In this document: one piece after another, positions 34,193 to 46,800 of the stretch
Position numbering within the stretch: position 1 is the stretch's first letter
Layout of the letters: each line of letters starts with the position of its first letter
Assembly (NCBI RefSeq): GCF_009730915.1
Contig: NC_052489.1
Location: 10,362,333-10,426,332, forward strand
Length of the DNA stretch: 64,000 bases
Direction of reading: 5' to 3'
Origin: Dioscorea cayenensis subsp. rotundata
Lineage: Eukaryota > Streptophyta > Magnoliopsida > Dioscoreales > Dioscoreaceae
Program-made: the position numbers and the translations under genes
The notes under the pieces: generated by a model
Seen by the model: the letters and a program-made list of their open reading frames with translations, nothing else
Databases searched by the model: none
What the model was told of the DNA's origin: nothing

Positions 34193-36681
34193 TGATTGGA
34201 TCCGTAAGTATACGGATAGTCAAGTAATACCTATCGTGCATGGACGAGAGGGTCATATTCCCTGAAGTCCCAAGAGCTGCTATTATTTCCCACTAGATGG
34301 CACTGTCTAATCTAACAAATATAGGTTTAGAACAAAGTTAGAAAAACAGAAAAGAGTAAACCATAAACACATGGACTAAGGCTCACCACATAAGCATGTT
34401 AAAGAAGCAAGTAGCAATAAAAGTGAGAGGTCCCCGGGCTAGGATCCCCTCGGGACTACTAATGCTAGAGGGATGATAAAATTACAAAGGAAATGGTGAT
34501 TGGGCCACAAGACATCCAACAATAGGTTACCACGATAGTCACGCAATAACCCCTAATATCATACAAGTATTGGGTCAAAATTGCTTTCTCCCATGTCCTC
34601 CTATCATTGCATTAAGTATTGGGATATCTCAAATTTAAGCCAGTTCTTAAGTAGGTACATCCCTAATGGTTGGAGGGGTTCGAAATACCTAATGGTGATA
34701 ACATTTTCATACATGAATCCCTTCTAAGCCAAGTGTGTCTAATACTAGGGCAACGGTCATGCAATCTAGTACAACATAGAAATTGATTCACAGAGTTCTC
34801 ATGCATACTAATATATCAAAGATCGCAAGGTTCTTAAACCACAAATCACACAAATGCCATAAATGTAAACTAAAGCATCCATACATGCAAGTTCATCCCA
34901 AGGTTCTCCGAATACCCTATGACCTTGGGAGTCTAGTTCATCATCAACAAAGGAGAAAGCATAGAAAACAAGAAATATAAGACAAAGCTCAAAGCAAACT
35001 CAATTAAGATGTAGACTAGAAGGTAGTGATGAGAATCCGCTGGCTCCACGCCGGCAAGCTCCTTTATCTTATTCCGTGAGTGTAACCTTCTTCTCCCTTT
35101 GATTTGCTCCTAAAATTCACCCTCTCCAACTCCCTTGAAGCCCTAGATCTGATGTGTGAAAAATGGTAGCCAAAAGTCCCCTTGGATGATGCCCTAAGTT
35201 CTCTTTTAAAGATCTCGGGATGGCATGCGGGTTGCTTCATGGTTAACATATTGGCCATGAGGATGCTCAGAAAATGGGACAAAACTTTTAATAAGTTGCT
35301 ATAATACTACTATAGTAAATGATGAGTGCACTTTATATATATGTTTTCATGCCCTAAATTAATCAATGTACTTGTTCTCAAGCTTACATCTATGCATATG
35401 CGGTGCTATTCTATGTATTTTTGTTGTGTGTGCAAGAATAGGGTGGCTCAACGTAATTTGGAGTAAAATTGGGAAGAAAACAAAAGAATACTTGGAAAGG
35501 GCTTAAGTACCCAAGCTAGACACTTGTGAGACACGCTCGTGTCCTCCCTACTGAATATTTGAACTTGATGTGTGTCCCAGTAAGAAATCTATGTAGTGGG
35601 GTGTTCTCAAGCTTGACAAGGTCTAGACATGATCATGTCTGTGCCATTGAAAAACTCAGCCTGAAGATAATTTTATTCAAGAAGAAGTGACACTCACTGG
35701 GTGCTCCTGACACATTCGTGCCCTACCACCGCACGGGCAAGACGCGATCGTGTCCCTTCTACTGAATCTTCAAGGCGAGCCCTTGCCCATTTCACTCAGA
35801 ATTTCCCCGACACAACACAATCCAGACACGCTCATGTACTGATGTGTCGAGCCTGAAATTTGCCTTTTTAACTCCAGTTTCTAGGGTTTTATATCCATTT
35901 TTATTCGGGGATTTTCTTCTCCACCCGGAGGACATTGATGAGGGTGAAGATCAAGTTGACCCACACCTTCTAAGGCAACAAAGAGCAAGTTGGAGGCACG
36001 AGGGAAGTGGTGCTAGCACACGGAGCTTGACATCGGAGATAAATCTTGAAGAGAAGGGAGTCATGTCTTCTTTCTCTGGATTTATTGTTATCTCCTCCAT
36101 GTTATACCCACCCATAAGGGGCTAACCGGAAAAGGTGCTCTAGGATAGAAACTATGTCACTTTGTATGCTTTGAACACTTGTATTTTTCTTAGTTATTCT
36201 AATCTCCAATACGTTTCTAACTAGAGATCAGTGTTAAGTACGTATTTTTAGTCCACTGATTGAGGTTTGACAACCCTACCCCTCGCAGGGTACCACTGTA
36301 TTACTTGTGTGCGACTCGTGCACTTGCGGAGAACACATTAGTAAACCTGCTACAGAAAAGCTACTATAGTACTGCTACTCTCTGAATTTCTTGAGGTCTT
36401 CCTCACGGCTATGAGGTTGCCCGTAAGGATCCCTAGACTTTGAAGTTTTGCCAAGTCTTCGTGCTTCAGGCTACTACATTGCTACTACCGTACCGGGGCC
36501 TTAAAACGGCATTTTTGGTGTCAATTTTTCTTAAATCACATCGTCGAGCTCACCTGGTCTTCTTTTTTGCCTATAACATGAAATTGAAAAATTAACCAAT
36601 AAAAAGGGCACCGGTTCATCAATAATATACAAAAACTATGCTCACAAATACATGTAAATATGTACATGTAGATGTTTATGA
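34193..36681 (-). mobile_element. 5' LTR of element F, interrupted by a solo LTR
   Basis: Runs 34193-35314 and 36346-36681. The minus-strand start TGATAAACATC is mutated (TCATAAACATC). Net length is about 1.46 kb. It contains GGTTGCCCGTAAGGATCCC and homology to 28341-29183. It abuts integrase sequence at 36682, so F inserted in or next to an older element. Confidence 0.85.
35320..36340 (+). mobile_element. Solo LTR, third family (TSD GTAAA)
   Basis: 1021 bp, starts TGATGAGTGCACTTTATATA and ends CACTTGCGGAGAACACATTA. GTAAA at 35315-35319 and 36341-36345 is a perfect 5-bp duplication. It contains CACGCTCGTGTCC, CACGATCGTGTCC and related motifs at 35530-35850 and a leader-like pyrimidine stretch. 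The last dinucleotide is TA rather than CA. The short reading frame at 35844-36125 is not considered coding. Confidence 0.92.
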
Positions 36682-37015
36682 GTCTCCTTTGGTATATTGC
36701 ATGGAAAGTAGGGCTTCAACCGATGACGGTTGACCTTGAATGTCCCTTTTACTGGATGAGTTATCTCAATGGCACCATAAGGGAACACTTGTGAACCCTT
36801 GAATGATGCGTGCGACCTTGACTTCAATGTGTCGGTCATGGTACTCTTTCACTTTTTCTTTGTAGTGAATAGAATTCTTATAAGCCATAGACCACCATTT
36901 ATCTAACTCATTCAGTTGGAGCTTCCTCTTATGACCAGAATTTAACTATTTAATGGCCCAGTAGGCTTTGCGTTCCAGCTCAACGAGTAAATGACATTCT
37001 TTATGATTAATATGC
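36682..37015 (-). pseudogene. Integrase C-terminal fragment, Ty3/gypsy
   Basis: Minus-strand translation gives CHLLVELERKAYWAIK, then KLQLNELDKWWSMAYKNS and YKEKVKEYHDRHIE. After a frame change it gives PYGAIEITHPVKGTFKVN and RHRLKPYF. These match the end of gypsy integrases (host-proximal conserved block and the chromo-less C-terminal GAIEI...FKVNGHRLK region). The catalytic DDE core, RNase H and RT are absent. It is cut on one side by the LTR of F and on the other by an ORF3 scrap, in an order not expected of an intact element. It is the only pol-derived piece I find in the window. Confidence 0.8.
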
Positions 37016-37029
37016 TCACCCGCTGGTAG

Positions 37030-37345
37030 AGCTGGCCTCACATCTTGCGCTGTTCATGATGTATGGCTTGAATCTCACCCTTCATCCCTCTCAGTCTGGC
37101 TTGAATTCTTATAAGTCTGTAACTGTTACCCCTGCTCTCCACTAATCCTATCACTCATAGGACAAGTAGCCCAAGGGGTGCCATATTTCCTACTATGGGC
37201 ATGCCCCTCGTGCACTCAAGTAAACCCAGACTACAAATCAACCTAGTCACATAGGGGCCCATAAAGATAGCACCTAGTTTAGCACATTGCCCTTGATGAA
37301 GGAATGCCTCAGCAAGAAGGTGTCCAAGATGAATGGGATGCCACT
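37030..37345 (-). pseudogene. ORF3 fragment (C-terminal half)
   Basis: The minus strand contains a diverged GPYVTRLICSLGLL block matching VGPYITRLILGMGLG of element A, followed by a coiled-coil-like RIQARLRGMKGEIQAIHHEQ stretch. Frames are broken. It joins integrase sequence at about 37015-37030. Confidence 0.6.
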
Positions 37346-37651
37346 TGATAAAAAACTAAATGTATGTATTTTATATGTATTTATGCACATGGTTTATGTA
37401 TTTTATTGATGAAGCAATGCCCTTTTATGGTTTAATTGGTTAATTTTGTGTTGAAGGCATAGAAGAAGCCTAGATGAGCTCCACAATCCAATTAGAGAAG
37501 AAATTGGCATTAAAAATAGTGTTTTAGAGCCCTGAGCACTGTAGAATCAGTATAACAGCTTGAAGCACAAAGAATGAAAGAAAAAGCCAAGTCTGGGATT
37601 CCTTACGGGAAACCTCACAGAAATGAAGACAACCTCAAGCTGATTGGAAGA
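37346..37651 (+). mobile_element. Second-family LTR fragment (start)
   Basis: TGATAAAAAACTAAATGTATG start, like the LTR ends at 20102 and 29183 in opposite orientation. Broken at 37651 by a family-1 LTR. Confidence 0.65.
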
Positions 37652-38377
37652 TAATAAGTGCTTGTGTAATAGTAATATGAATTATTCATTTCTTACATTG
37701 AGCATTTCTTTTCTCAGGTTTTATCACTTATGCATGTGTATTTGTGTTTTGTTGCGCATGTAGGGTTGTGGAGTCAAGTATGAAAGAAAGAAACCAAAAG
37801 TAGATCGTGGATGAAATTGGTTGATGAAATCTTAGAGTGAATAAACGGGAAGACATAAGTTGTGTTTAAAGACATGCAAGTATGTGCCAACCTCTGTTGT
37901 GCTCGAGTGAACATGCAAATTGGAGGGGTACAAAGGTAGTCACACTCATGTGTTCCGACTTGTGCAGTGCTAGCAAGATCTTCGTCAAATATGATTTTAT
38001 TGAAGACACAACGTGATCTACCGTATGGATGTCTGCCCATTCATGTGGCCTCGATGAAAAGTGTGCATTTGGGAGCATTTTGGTAAAGCACTATAGAAAA
38101 TAGCTGTAGCACAATACTATAGAAAATCACCCTAGCAGTTACTGTTCATAGCTCGCTGAAAATTTGATTCCTAGAGATTCACACACCCATGTGGAAATTT
38201 CACACGCCCGTGTGGATGCCCGATTCTAACCCAATTTAAGTCGTGATTTGAGATATTTTGAAGAATCTTTTTCCAACCTTTTTCCCATTTTTTTCCCAAC
38301 TTTGGAGGCGCTCAAGGCTAGGATTTGGAGAGGCTTTAGCAAGGTTTTTGGAGTGGTTCTATGGCCTTCAACACCAT
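37652..38377 (+). mobile_element. Family-1 LTR fragment (first 726 bp)
   Basis: Starts TAATAAGTGCTTGTGTAATA and includes palindromes at 38180-38216 followed by CAATTTAAG. Ends where the LTR of element H begins. The rest of this LTR is not found on the far side of H. Confidence 0.8.
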
Positions 38378-40112
38378 TGATAAATGCTTTAGTAAACATG
38401 TTTTTTATACGTGTTTTATATTTATTGAGCATCATTTTATATATTGTTTATGTCTTATATCATGTATTGGGTGTTCTTTTATGCATGTAGGTTGTAAATG
38501 CATTGAAAATTCGAAAGGAAGCAAAGATAGGCTATTAAGGCATGATGTTGAGAGTTTTTGCGTAATTTAAAAATGAAGACACAAGAGGAGTTCGTGAATG
38601 GGTAGATGTGTGCCAACTTTCAAGGAGATTTAAGTCAATTCACTAGTTGGAAGGGCACAAAAGCAGTCACATCTTCACGTTATTTCTCTTTGTGAAGATT
38701 GCAAGACCTATCAAAGACACATCGATGAAGAAAAAGTCTACCACATAATCGTGTGCCCGATTATATGCCCTCAAGAGGAGAATGTTTGGATTGCGTTTGT
38801 GAAAATCACTATAGTAATGTACTGAAGCAAGCGATGTAGTGATTTCACTGTAGCAGTACTGTAGCGAAGTTGATGTTCACGGGCCCGCGTGCAAATTCCT
38901 GTAGCCCACACAGGCGCATGGAAAATCCACATGGGCACATAACAGTCGCGAATCTAAGCTATTAATACGCCATTTGCCGTATTTTTGGGGTACTTTTTGT
39001 GGAGCTTTTGGAGAGCAATTTGTAGGCAAGGTGGTTAGGGTTTGGATGGAGGTCTTTGCCAATTTGGATGGAGTTCTTCACCAACTTTGATATGTTCCTT
39101 CACCATATAACACTTTGGGAGCCATTGGTGACTTAGCTTCGGAGAGGAACCCTTCAAGATGTTGAAATACCCATCAAGGCCAATCTGTGCGAATTCAAGG
39201 GGGTTTTTTATCTATGGGTTTCATTGTTTTCCATTGTATTCATTATTGTTTTGTAATTAGGCCCATGGACGGCTAAATCCTAGTAGGTAGTTGGTCATGT
39301 AAACCTTAGGATCTATGATTTTGTATTGATTTGAGTTTTAATCTTGTGATTTCATTGCCTGCATGTGTTGTTGATCTTGGTGATTGATTTACATTGCTTA
39401 ATCTATTACTTTGATGCAAGAGGTCTCCATTAGAGTTAGAATGTCAAGGTTAAAGAGGGTTGAGAGGGTGAGTCACGAGATAGTGAAGTGTCTGCTTTCC
39501 TCTCAGATTGAGTGTTTTCTATCTCCGTATTCGCTATACTCTATACAACCATATTTGGTGTGAGGCATGAGATTGTTCAGTTTCTCCGCCGGGACCTTGT
39601 AGAGGGTTAGGGATCCTTCACTGGGAAATAGGGTTGGATCTATGTTTAGGAACCAGTTTCACTCTTAGGTATCCCTAGAGTTTAGTGTGGTTATATGGAG
39701 TGTGAGGTGTTGAGATTGAGCAATTTCTCCGTCGGGACCTCGTATGGGACTAGTTCCAGTTCCTTGGAGACAAGGACCAATTGTTTTTTTGGATTACCTC
39801 GACTCATTAGACTAGGTTTAGGGGCATTTAGCAAATCTTGAGCTTCATGGAAGATCCTAGGTGGAGCATCACCCAAGTACCTCATTTCAGTGATTGAGAA
39901 CTCCTTTACTCTATTTCTTGCCCATTTGTTTGCTTGTTAACTTTTCTTGCAATTAGTTCACTCCATCACATTCATCGATTTTGACTAGATAACCGAGAAG
40001 TGGTTAATACTAATACTACCATTCCCTATGGATTTGACTACCCACTCACTGAGGTAATTATTACTTCGACACATGTGTACTTGCGGTTCACATGCAATTC
40101 GAACACATGTCA
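38378..40112 (+). mobile_element. 5' LTR of element H
   Basis: 1735 bp, TGATAAATGCTTTAGTAAAC to AACACATGTCA, followed by the PBS. Related to LTR E, e.g. CAAGATGTTGAA (39165 here, minus strand near 21145 in E). Confidence 0.87.
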
Positions 40113-40118
40113 AGTTTT

Positions 40119-40135
40119 TGGCACCGTTACCGGGG
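40119..40135 (+). other. Primer-binding site, tRNA-Asp type (H)
   Basis: TGGCACCGTTACCGGGG, 15 of 17 complementary to the tRNA-Asp 3' end. Confidence 0.8.
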
Positions 40136-40260
40136 AACGGGATATTAGGAACCCTAGGACTTGGTTACTTTAGTCAATCACATTTTCATTTACTTTTCTA
40201 CTTCATATTTCTCTCTTTTACTGTTCTCATTGTTCGTTTTATTGATTTCAGCTACAGGTT

Positions 40261-43200
40261 ATGACCCGAGGGAACTCTTCGACATTGGTTGAAGAGGATC
40301 CCGAAATTGAGCGAAGACTTCATAGAAGGGGCAAGGAACCTGCGCAAGAATAGAATTTTTCAGCTGAAATAGAGGTTGAAGATTCTGAAAATATGGCAGA
40401 ACAAGGAGGGAAACAAAGAACACTTTCAGATTTCGCTAGACCTATAATTCATGGGACACAATCGAGCATTGTTAGGCCACCGGTAGAAGCCCAGAATTTT
40501 GAGATAAAGCCGGGTTTCATTCAAATTATTCAATAGTCCGCACTGTTTATTTGCTTAGACGATGAAGACCCAAACAATCATACTGAGAATTTCCTTGAAG
40601 TATGTGACATGTTAAAGATTAATGGGATTTTGGATGATGCAATTCGCTTGAGGGCTTTCCCATTCTCATTGGAGGGAAGAGCTAAACAATGGCTTTATTC
40701 ATTGCCAAGAGCTTCTATCACAACATGGAATGAAATGGTCGAAGCTTTCCTTGAAAGGTACTTCCCTCCAGGAAAATAAGCAAAGCTTCATAATGAGATA
40801 TCTTCATTTGTTCAGATGATGCTCAAATCTTTATTTGAGACTTAGGAATGATTTAAGGACCTCTTGCGGAAGTGTCCACAACATGGGTTGCCCCGAATGG
40901 ATGGTATTTCACACATTTTACAATGATTTGAACTCAAGAACCAAACAACTTCTTAATTCTGCCACAGGAGGGACAATGGGAAACAAAACCCCCGAAGAAG
41001 CGTAAAATTTGATTGAAGAAATAGGTTTGAATAGCTACTAATAGAATGCAAGAGAAAAGAAGAAAGTGGCCAGACTCCACGAGATTGATGCGTTTACATC
41101 CTTGGCATCCCAAGTAGAGGTGTTGAACAAGAAATTGGATACTTTAACTTCATCAAAGGTAGCCGTAATCACAAGTTGTGATGGTTGCAGGGGTTCGTAT
41201 TTGCCATCCTATTGTCCTATCTCAATTACTACTTCAGCCACAATTGAACAAGTAGTTTTTGTGGGCAATCCGGGAAAAGGACATGGTAATCCTTATAGCA
41301 ACAACTATAACCATGGTGGAGAAACAATCCAAGCGATCACTTTAAGGGGTGGTCGAGAGCTTCAAGAAAAGCTCACCGCTGAGAATAACTCTGAAAGTAT
41401 GACAGAACAAGGAGTGCAACGAAGAACACTTTCAAATTTTGCTAGACCTATAATTCAGGGGACACAATCGAGCATTTTTAGGCCATCGATAGAAGCCCAG
41501 AATTTTGAGATAAAGCTGGGTTTCATTCAAATTGTTCAACAGTCCGCACAGTTTAATGGGTTAGCTGATAAAGACCCAAACAATCATACTGAGAATTTCC
41601 TTGAAGTATGTGACATGTTAAAGATTAATAGGGTTTTAGATAATGCAATTCGCTTGAGGGCTTTCCCATTCTCATTGAAGGGAAAAGCCAAAAAATGGCT
41701 TCATTCATTGCCAAGAGCTTCTATCACAACATGGAATGAAATGGTCAAAGCTTTCCTTGAAAGGTACTTCCCTCCAGGAAAATAAGCAAAGCTTCGTAAT
41801 GAGATATCTTCATTTGTTCAGTTGATGCTTGAATCTTTATTACAGACTTGGGAATGATTCAATGACCTCTTGCGGAAGTGTCCACAACATGGGTTCCACA
41901 AATGGATGGTAATTCACACATTTTTCAATGAGTTGAACTCAAGAAAGAAACAACTTCTTAATGCTATCGCAGGTGGGCATTAGGAAACAAAACCCCTGAA
42001 GAAGCCCAAAAAATGATTGAAGAGATAGGTTTGAATAGCTACCAATGGAATGCAAGAGAAAATAAGAAAGTAGCCATACTCCATGAGATCGATGCGGTTA
42101 TATCCTTGGCATCCCAAGTAGAGGCATTGAGCAAGAAATTGGATACTTTGACGTCATCAAAGGTAGCCACAATAACAAGTTGTGATGGTTGTAGGGGTTT
42201 GCATATGCCATCCGATTGTCCTATCTCGATTACTACTTCAGCCCCAGTTGAACAAGTAGTTTTTATGGGCAATCCAGGAAGAGGACAAGGTAATTCTTAT
42301 AGAAACAACTACAACCAAGGGTGGAGAAACCATCCAAGCGATTACTTTAAGGAGTAGTCGAGAGCTTTAAGAAAAGCTCACTGCTGAGAATAACTCTAAA
42401 AATATGGCAGAACAAGGAGGGCAACAAAGAACACTTTTAGATTTCGCTAGACATATAATTCGTGGCACACAATCGAGTATTGTTAGGCCACCGATAGAAT
42501 CCCAAAATTTTGAGATAAATCTGGGTTTCATTCAAATTGTTCAACAGTCCGCACAGTTTAATGGGTTAGCTGATGAAGACCCAAACAATCATACTGAGAA
42601 TTTCCTTGAAGTATGTGACATGTTAAAGATTAATAGGGTTTTAGATGATGTAATTCGCTTGAGGGCTTTCCCATTCTCATTGAAGGGAAAAGCCAAACAA
42701 TGGCTTCATTCATTGCTAAGAGGTTTTATCACAACATGGAATGAAATGGTCGAAGCTTTCCTTGAAAGGTACTTCTCTTTAGGAAAATTAGCAAAGCTTC
42801 ATAATGAGATATCTTCATTTGTTCAGATGATGATCGAATCTTTATTTGAGACTTAGGAATGATTCAAGAACCTCTTGCGGAAGTGTCCACAACATGGGTT
42901 CCCCGAATGGATGGTAATTCACACATTTTACAATGGGTTGAACTCAAGAACCAAACAACTTCTTAATGTTGTCGCATGGGGGACATTGTGAAACAAAACC
43001 CCCAAAGAAGTCTGAAAATTGATTGAAGAGATAGGTTTTAATAGCTACCAATGGAATGCAAGAAAAAAGAAGGAAGTGGCAAGACTTGATGAGATCGATG
43101 CGGTTACATCCTTGCCATCCCAAGTGGAGGCGTTGAGCAAGAAATTGAAAACTTTGACTTCATCAAAGGTAGCCGTAATCACAAATTGTAATGGTTGAAG

Positions 43201-44433
43201 GGGTTCGCATATGCCATCTGATTGTCGTATCTTGATTACTACTTCAGCCCTAGTTAAACAAGTAGTTTTTGTGGGCAATCCGGGAAGAGGACAAGGTAAT
43301 CCTTATAGCAAGAACTATAACCAAGGGTAGAGAAACCATCCAAATCTCTCATGGGGTAACCAAGGGCAGCAAAAAGCTACTGCCCCACCAAGATTTCAGT
43401 AAACACCTTTGATTCCGGAGAGAGTTTCAGAATTAGAAAGGGTTTTGTCAAAGTTCATTCAATTAACCAACATAAGGTTCCAAAACATAGAGGCAACACT
43501 CTGAAATCATACCGTTTCATTGTACAATTTGGAAAATCAAGTAGGAAAAATAGCGAAGTCATTAGTGGAAAGGCCTCTGCAAAGTTTGCCAAGTAACACC
43601 GAGACTAACCCATGAGAGCAAGTGAAGGCAATCACTTTAAGGAGTGGTCAAGCGCTTCAAGAGAAGCTCACTTATGAGAATAACTCTGAAATTCTTCTAG
43701 CTAAAGCCCCCACTGGGAAGAATGCTGAAATTCCTCAAGAAAAACAGAAAGACAAGGTGCAAGATAAGGAGAAGGGGCCGGCTGTGTCACCCCTTTCACA
43801 CACTCCAAGAATCCTTATCCGGCAAGGTTGAAGAAAGACCAAGTTAATGAGCAAAATAGAAAATTTCTATATCTTTTCAAGCAATTACACATCAACATTC
43901 CGTTTGTTAAGGTGCTGTCCCAAATGCCTTGCTATACAATGTTCTTAAAGGATTTCTTGACCAACAAAAGAAATATGGAGGAGAGTGTGGCTATGGTCTT
44001 GGAAGACAATTGTTCGGCAATGCTTTAGAAAAATTTACCAAACAAAATAAGAGATCAGGGAAGCTTCATCATACCATGTGCAATCAGAGGTTTGGGGGAT
44101 GAAAAAGCTTCAGCCAATTCAGGAGTTAGTATTAATGTCATGCCATACACATTGCTTCAGAAATTAGGGTTGGGAGAGCCAAGGCCAACCCGCATAACAT
44201 TACAGTTGGCTGATCATTCTGTTCATCATCCTAGAGGTATAATCAAAGATATTTTAGTGAAGGTTGACAAGTATATTTTTCTTGTAGATTTTGTTGTGTT
44301 AGATGTTGATGAAGATGCGGCAGTTCCATTGATTCTGGGAAGATCTTTCTTACGCACCTCCAAGGCACTCACTGACATGGATAGAGGTAAGATGACACTG
44401 CTCATTGGAGAAGAAAAGATCACATACTACTAA
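40261..44433 (+). pseudogene. gag (triplicated) and protease of element H, broken
   Basis: The ATG at 40261 opens MTRGNS. The capsid-like domain (ENFLEVCDMLKINR; LRAFPFSLKGKAKQWLHS; WNEMVEAFLERYF) and zinc knuckle occur three times in a row, starting at about 40393, 41397 and 42403. The knuckle is of the form CX2CX3HX4C (CDGCRGSHLPSYC in copy 1; last Cys kept in copy 2; altered in copy 3). Only after copy 3 do the Gln-poor linker, LENQVGKIAKSLVERP and the protease follow. The protease motif reads NSGVSINVMPY (catalytic Asp to Asn), then LILGRSFLRTSKAL. Many stops and some indels. The frame ends at 44433, where a family-1 LTR starts, so the downstream region is missing. Confidence 0.88.
40390..43338 (+). 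repeat. Three tandem ~1.0-kb gag repeats in element H
   Basis: Units start at about 40390, 41333 and 42339. Spacing between equivalent points (CAGAACAAGGAG) is 1004 and 1006 bp. Both junctions read AACCATCCAA or AACAATCCAA, then GCGATCACTTTAAGG (or its variant), a short gag-linker piece, and AATATGGCAGAAC. The same crossover sequence at both junctions points to one duplication event followed by unequal exchange. Confidence 0.92.
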
Positions 44434-45386
44434 TAAGTGCTTGTGTGTTAAGAATGCGAAGTATTCTTTTCTTATGATGAGCATTACTTTTATAAGGTTT
44501 AAGTGCTAATACATGTGTATTTGTGTTCTTTTGCGCATGTAGGGTTGTGAAGCTAAGTATTAATAAAAAAAAGCCAAAAGTAGATAGTGAACGTACTATT
44601 GGGTGGAATCTTGGAAGAAACAAACGCGAAGACACAAGTGGGGCTCTAAGATTCATGAGTGTGTGCCAACCTCCACGTATTCAAGTCATTACAATGAGTT
44701 GGAGCGGCACGAAGGTAGTCACATTTGCATAACCTGACTTGTGCATTGATAGCAAGATCTTCACCAATGAGGCCTTTGATTAAGGAAGAGTCATAATCTG
44801 CGGCATAAACATGTGTCTGTTTATGTTGTCACGATGAAAAGTGTGGAATTGGGAGTGTTTTGGTGGAGTACTACAGCAGGTTCCTATAACAAATAACTAT
44901 AGCAATACACTGTAACAGTTCTTGTTCACAATTGGCCGAAAATCAAGTTTGTAGAGAATCCCCACATGTGTGTGGAAATTCCACAGGCCCGTGTGGAGAA
45001 TCCACAGGGGCATGTGGATGCCCGATTCCAACCCTATTTAAGCCTCAATTCAGCCAGATTTTTAGAGATCCTTTTCACCCTTCTCTCCAACATTTCTCTG
45101 TCTTTTGGAAGCCCATCGTCTAGGGTTTTGAGAGACTTTTGGCAAGTCTTTGGAGTGGTTCTACGGATTCGACACCGTGCTCCACTTGGAAGAAGGTTAT
45201 TGGGGGAGCTTCTGTCGGCATTGATCCGGCAAGGTGTGCCCTAGGCCGGACAAGGGGACCTTTGCAGAAGACGAGGCTACTCCACAAGACCATCGACATG
45301 AATACTCAGTGGTTTTTTTTATGGATTACTTGTTTTCACATTCGATTTCATTATTGATTGTAACTAGCTCTATGGAGAGTTAAACC
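44431..45386 (+). mobile_element. Family-1 LTR fragment (first ~955 bp)
   Basis: TAATAAGTGCTTGTGTGTTA start, palindromes at 44964-45023, TATTTAA at 45035-45041. Alignment to the solo LTR at 11689 stops at GGAGAGTTAAACCCC, about 45386. Confidence 0.8.
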
Positions 45387-46090
45387 CCAATAAATAAATA
45401 AAATAATTGAAGAAATAAATAATTCAAAAATAGTGTCTAAAAATTTATTTAAATATATAAATTATAAAATAAGCAATGGATAATTTATTGAAATAAATAA
45501 ATGAAAATAATCTGATAAATAAATTTGAAAGTGTCAAAAATCTAAAGTTTATATGTTTATGTATACCATAATTTATATGTGACTTTATTTACTTGAAATC
45601 TCTAAGTCCCAAACTCCAACGGAAACACTATAACAACCAAATCTCCTTAGGTGGACATATAAACTTATAGTGGCAACATAAATTCCGTAAAAGTTACTAA
45701 ATCCATAAAACTCGTGAGACAAGCACAAAATAAGACTTAAGTTTCAGTATTAACTCTATCCCTAAACTAATCTAAAACTCTAACCAAGATCAACTAAATA
45801 ACCCACTCAATATGGGGTGTGTCCTAAAGCAATAGCATCAAAATATGGGGTGTGTCCTAAAGCAATATGGGGTGTGTCCTAACAATACACCATTGGGTTC
45901 AAGAATATAAAATCCATTGAGTCAATGCAATACTTAAGATTGAGAAGCATCATGTATTGCAACATGATAAGAATATGTGAGAAGTAATAGCTACCACATT
46001 ATTAATGTATGCCACTAGCTGAAATGGGTCAAAATAGGCACATGAACCACCAACTATTAAGAATTTGACTCTGATCATCCATTTCAAGAT
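45387..46090. repeat. AT-rich sequence with a short tandem repeat
   Basis: Starts with AATA/AAATAAAT microsatellite-like sequence (45387-45540). ATATGGGGTGTGTCCTAA occurs three times at 45811-45881, the units joined by AGCAAT-containing spacers. No gene seen. Confidence 0.7.
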
Positions 46091-46097
46091 GAACTAA

Positions 46098-46115
46098 CTT
46101 GGGTTGCCTCCTAAG
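46098..46115 (-). repeat. Conserved hairpin, diverged copy
   Basis: cttggg-ttgcct-cctaag; one stem base changed to a G-T type pair. It stands between LTR-type DNA and a protease remnant, as in the other elements. Confidence 0.7.
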
Positions 46116-46141
46116 AAGAGCTTGTTTTACATCATGAGCTT

Positions 46142-46800
46142 GACGTACCTGTCCTTATCTTAAGAAGGCTTTTAGCTTGCTCAGAATGAGTAAAGAGAAC
46201 ACTTCTACATTACCTTTGTCTAGGAGAGGGGAGTTGTCTACCTTGATGTAATGTTTAGCTTTTAGTTCTACCTTACTCCTCATTTTCTTGATTGTTGTGG
46301 TTGTTGATTTACTCTTTTTCTTGGGCGGTGTAGGAGACGAACTTGCATGTTGTAATAATTCTTCAGTAAGCTCTTCCCTGAAGTACACTTAGAAAGGATT
46401 TACCATGAATACATCCTGCACAAGATCACAAATATAAAAGTCAAGTTCATGTGCAAAATAACATTCATCATCATGATCCATGGAGTGCTTCATGGCACTC
46501 GGGAGGATAACCACTACTTCTTCCTCCTAGATCTTCAAGGTCATCTTCCCATCTCTCTAATTTATGAGAGCCCTTGAAGTGTTCAGAAGAGGCCTTCCAA
46601 GAATAAGTGGGGTCTCTACATCCTCATCCACATCCAAAATCACAAAGTCCATGGGAAATACAAGCTTCTTAATTGTTATTAGAATATCTTCCACAATTCC
46701 CCATGGTCTTCTTACTGATCTTCACATCAACAATGTTGGTACTTGTGCTTGATACATGCTAGTGTAGACGAATGAAGGCATTACACTCATTTATTGGAGT
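46142..46800 (-). pseudogene. Protease and tail remnant, separate subfamily
   Basis: Minus strand: PWGIVEDILITIKKLVFPMD, then DVDEDVETPLILGRPLLNTS and a diverged MTLKI...DHDDECYFAHELDF segment. An open basic tail (46388-46155) has KKKSKSTTTTIKKMRSK. The catalytic Asp region is not present. The tail differs from the KRATFIYEP tail of family 1, but the hairpin follows at the same place. Confidence 0.7.

Noticed and set aside
35844-36125. 93-codon frame as a small gene
   Set aside because: It lies wholly inside a solo LTR, partly overlaps leader-like sequence, and has no recognisable domain.
45811-45881. CRISPR-like spaced repeats
   Set aside because: Only three units with no unique spacers of constant length, in a plant nuclear context; a simple tandem duplication explains it.
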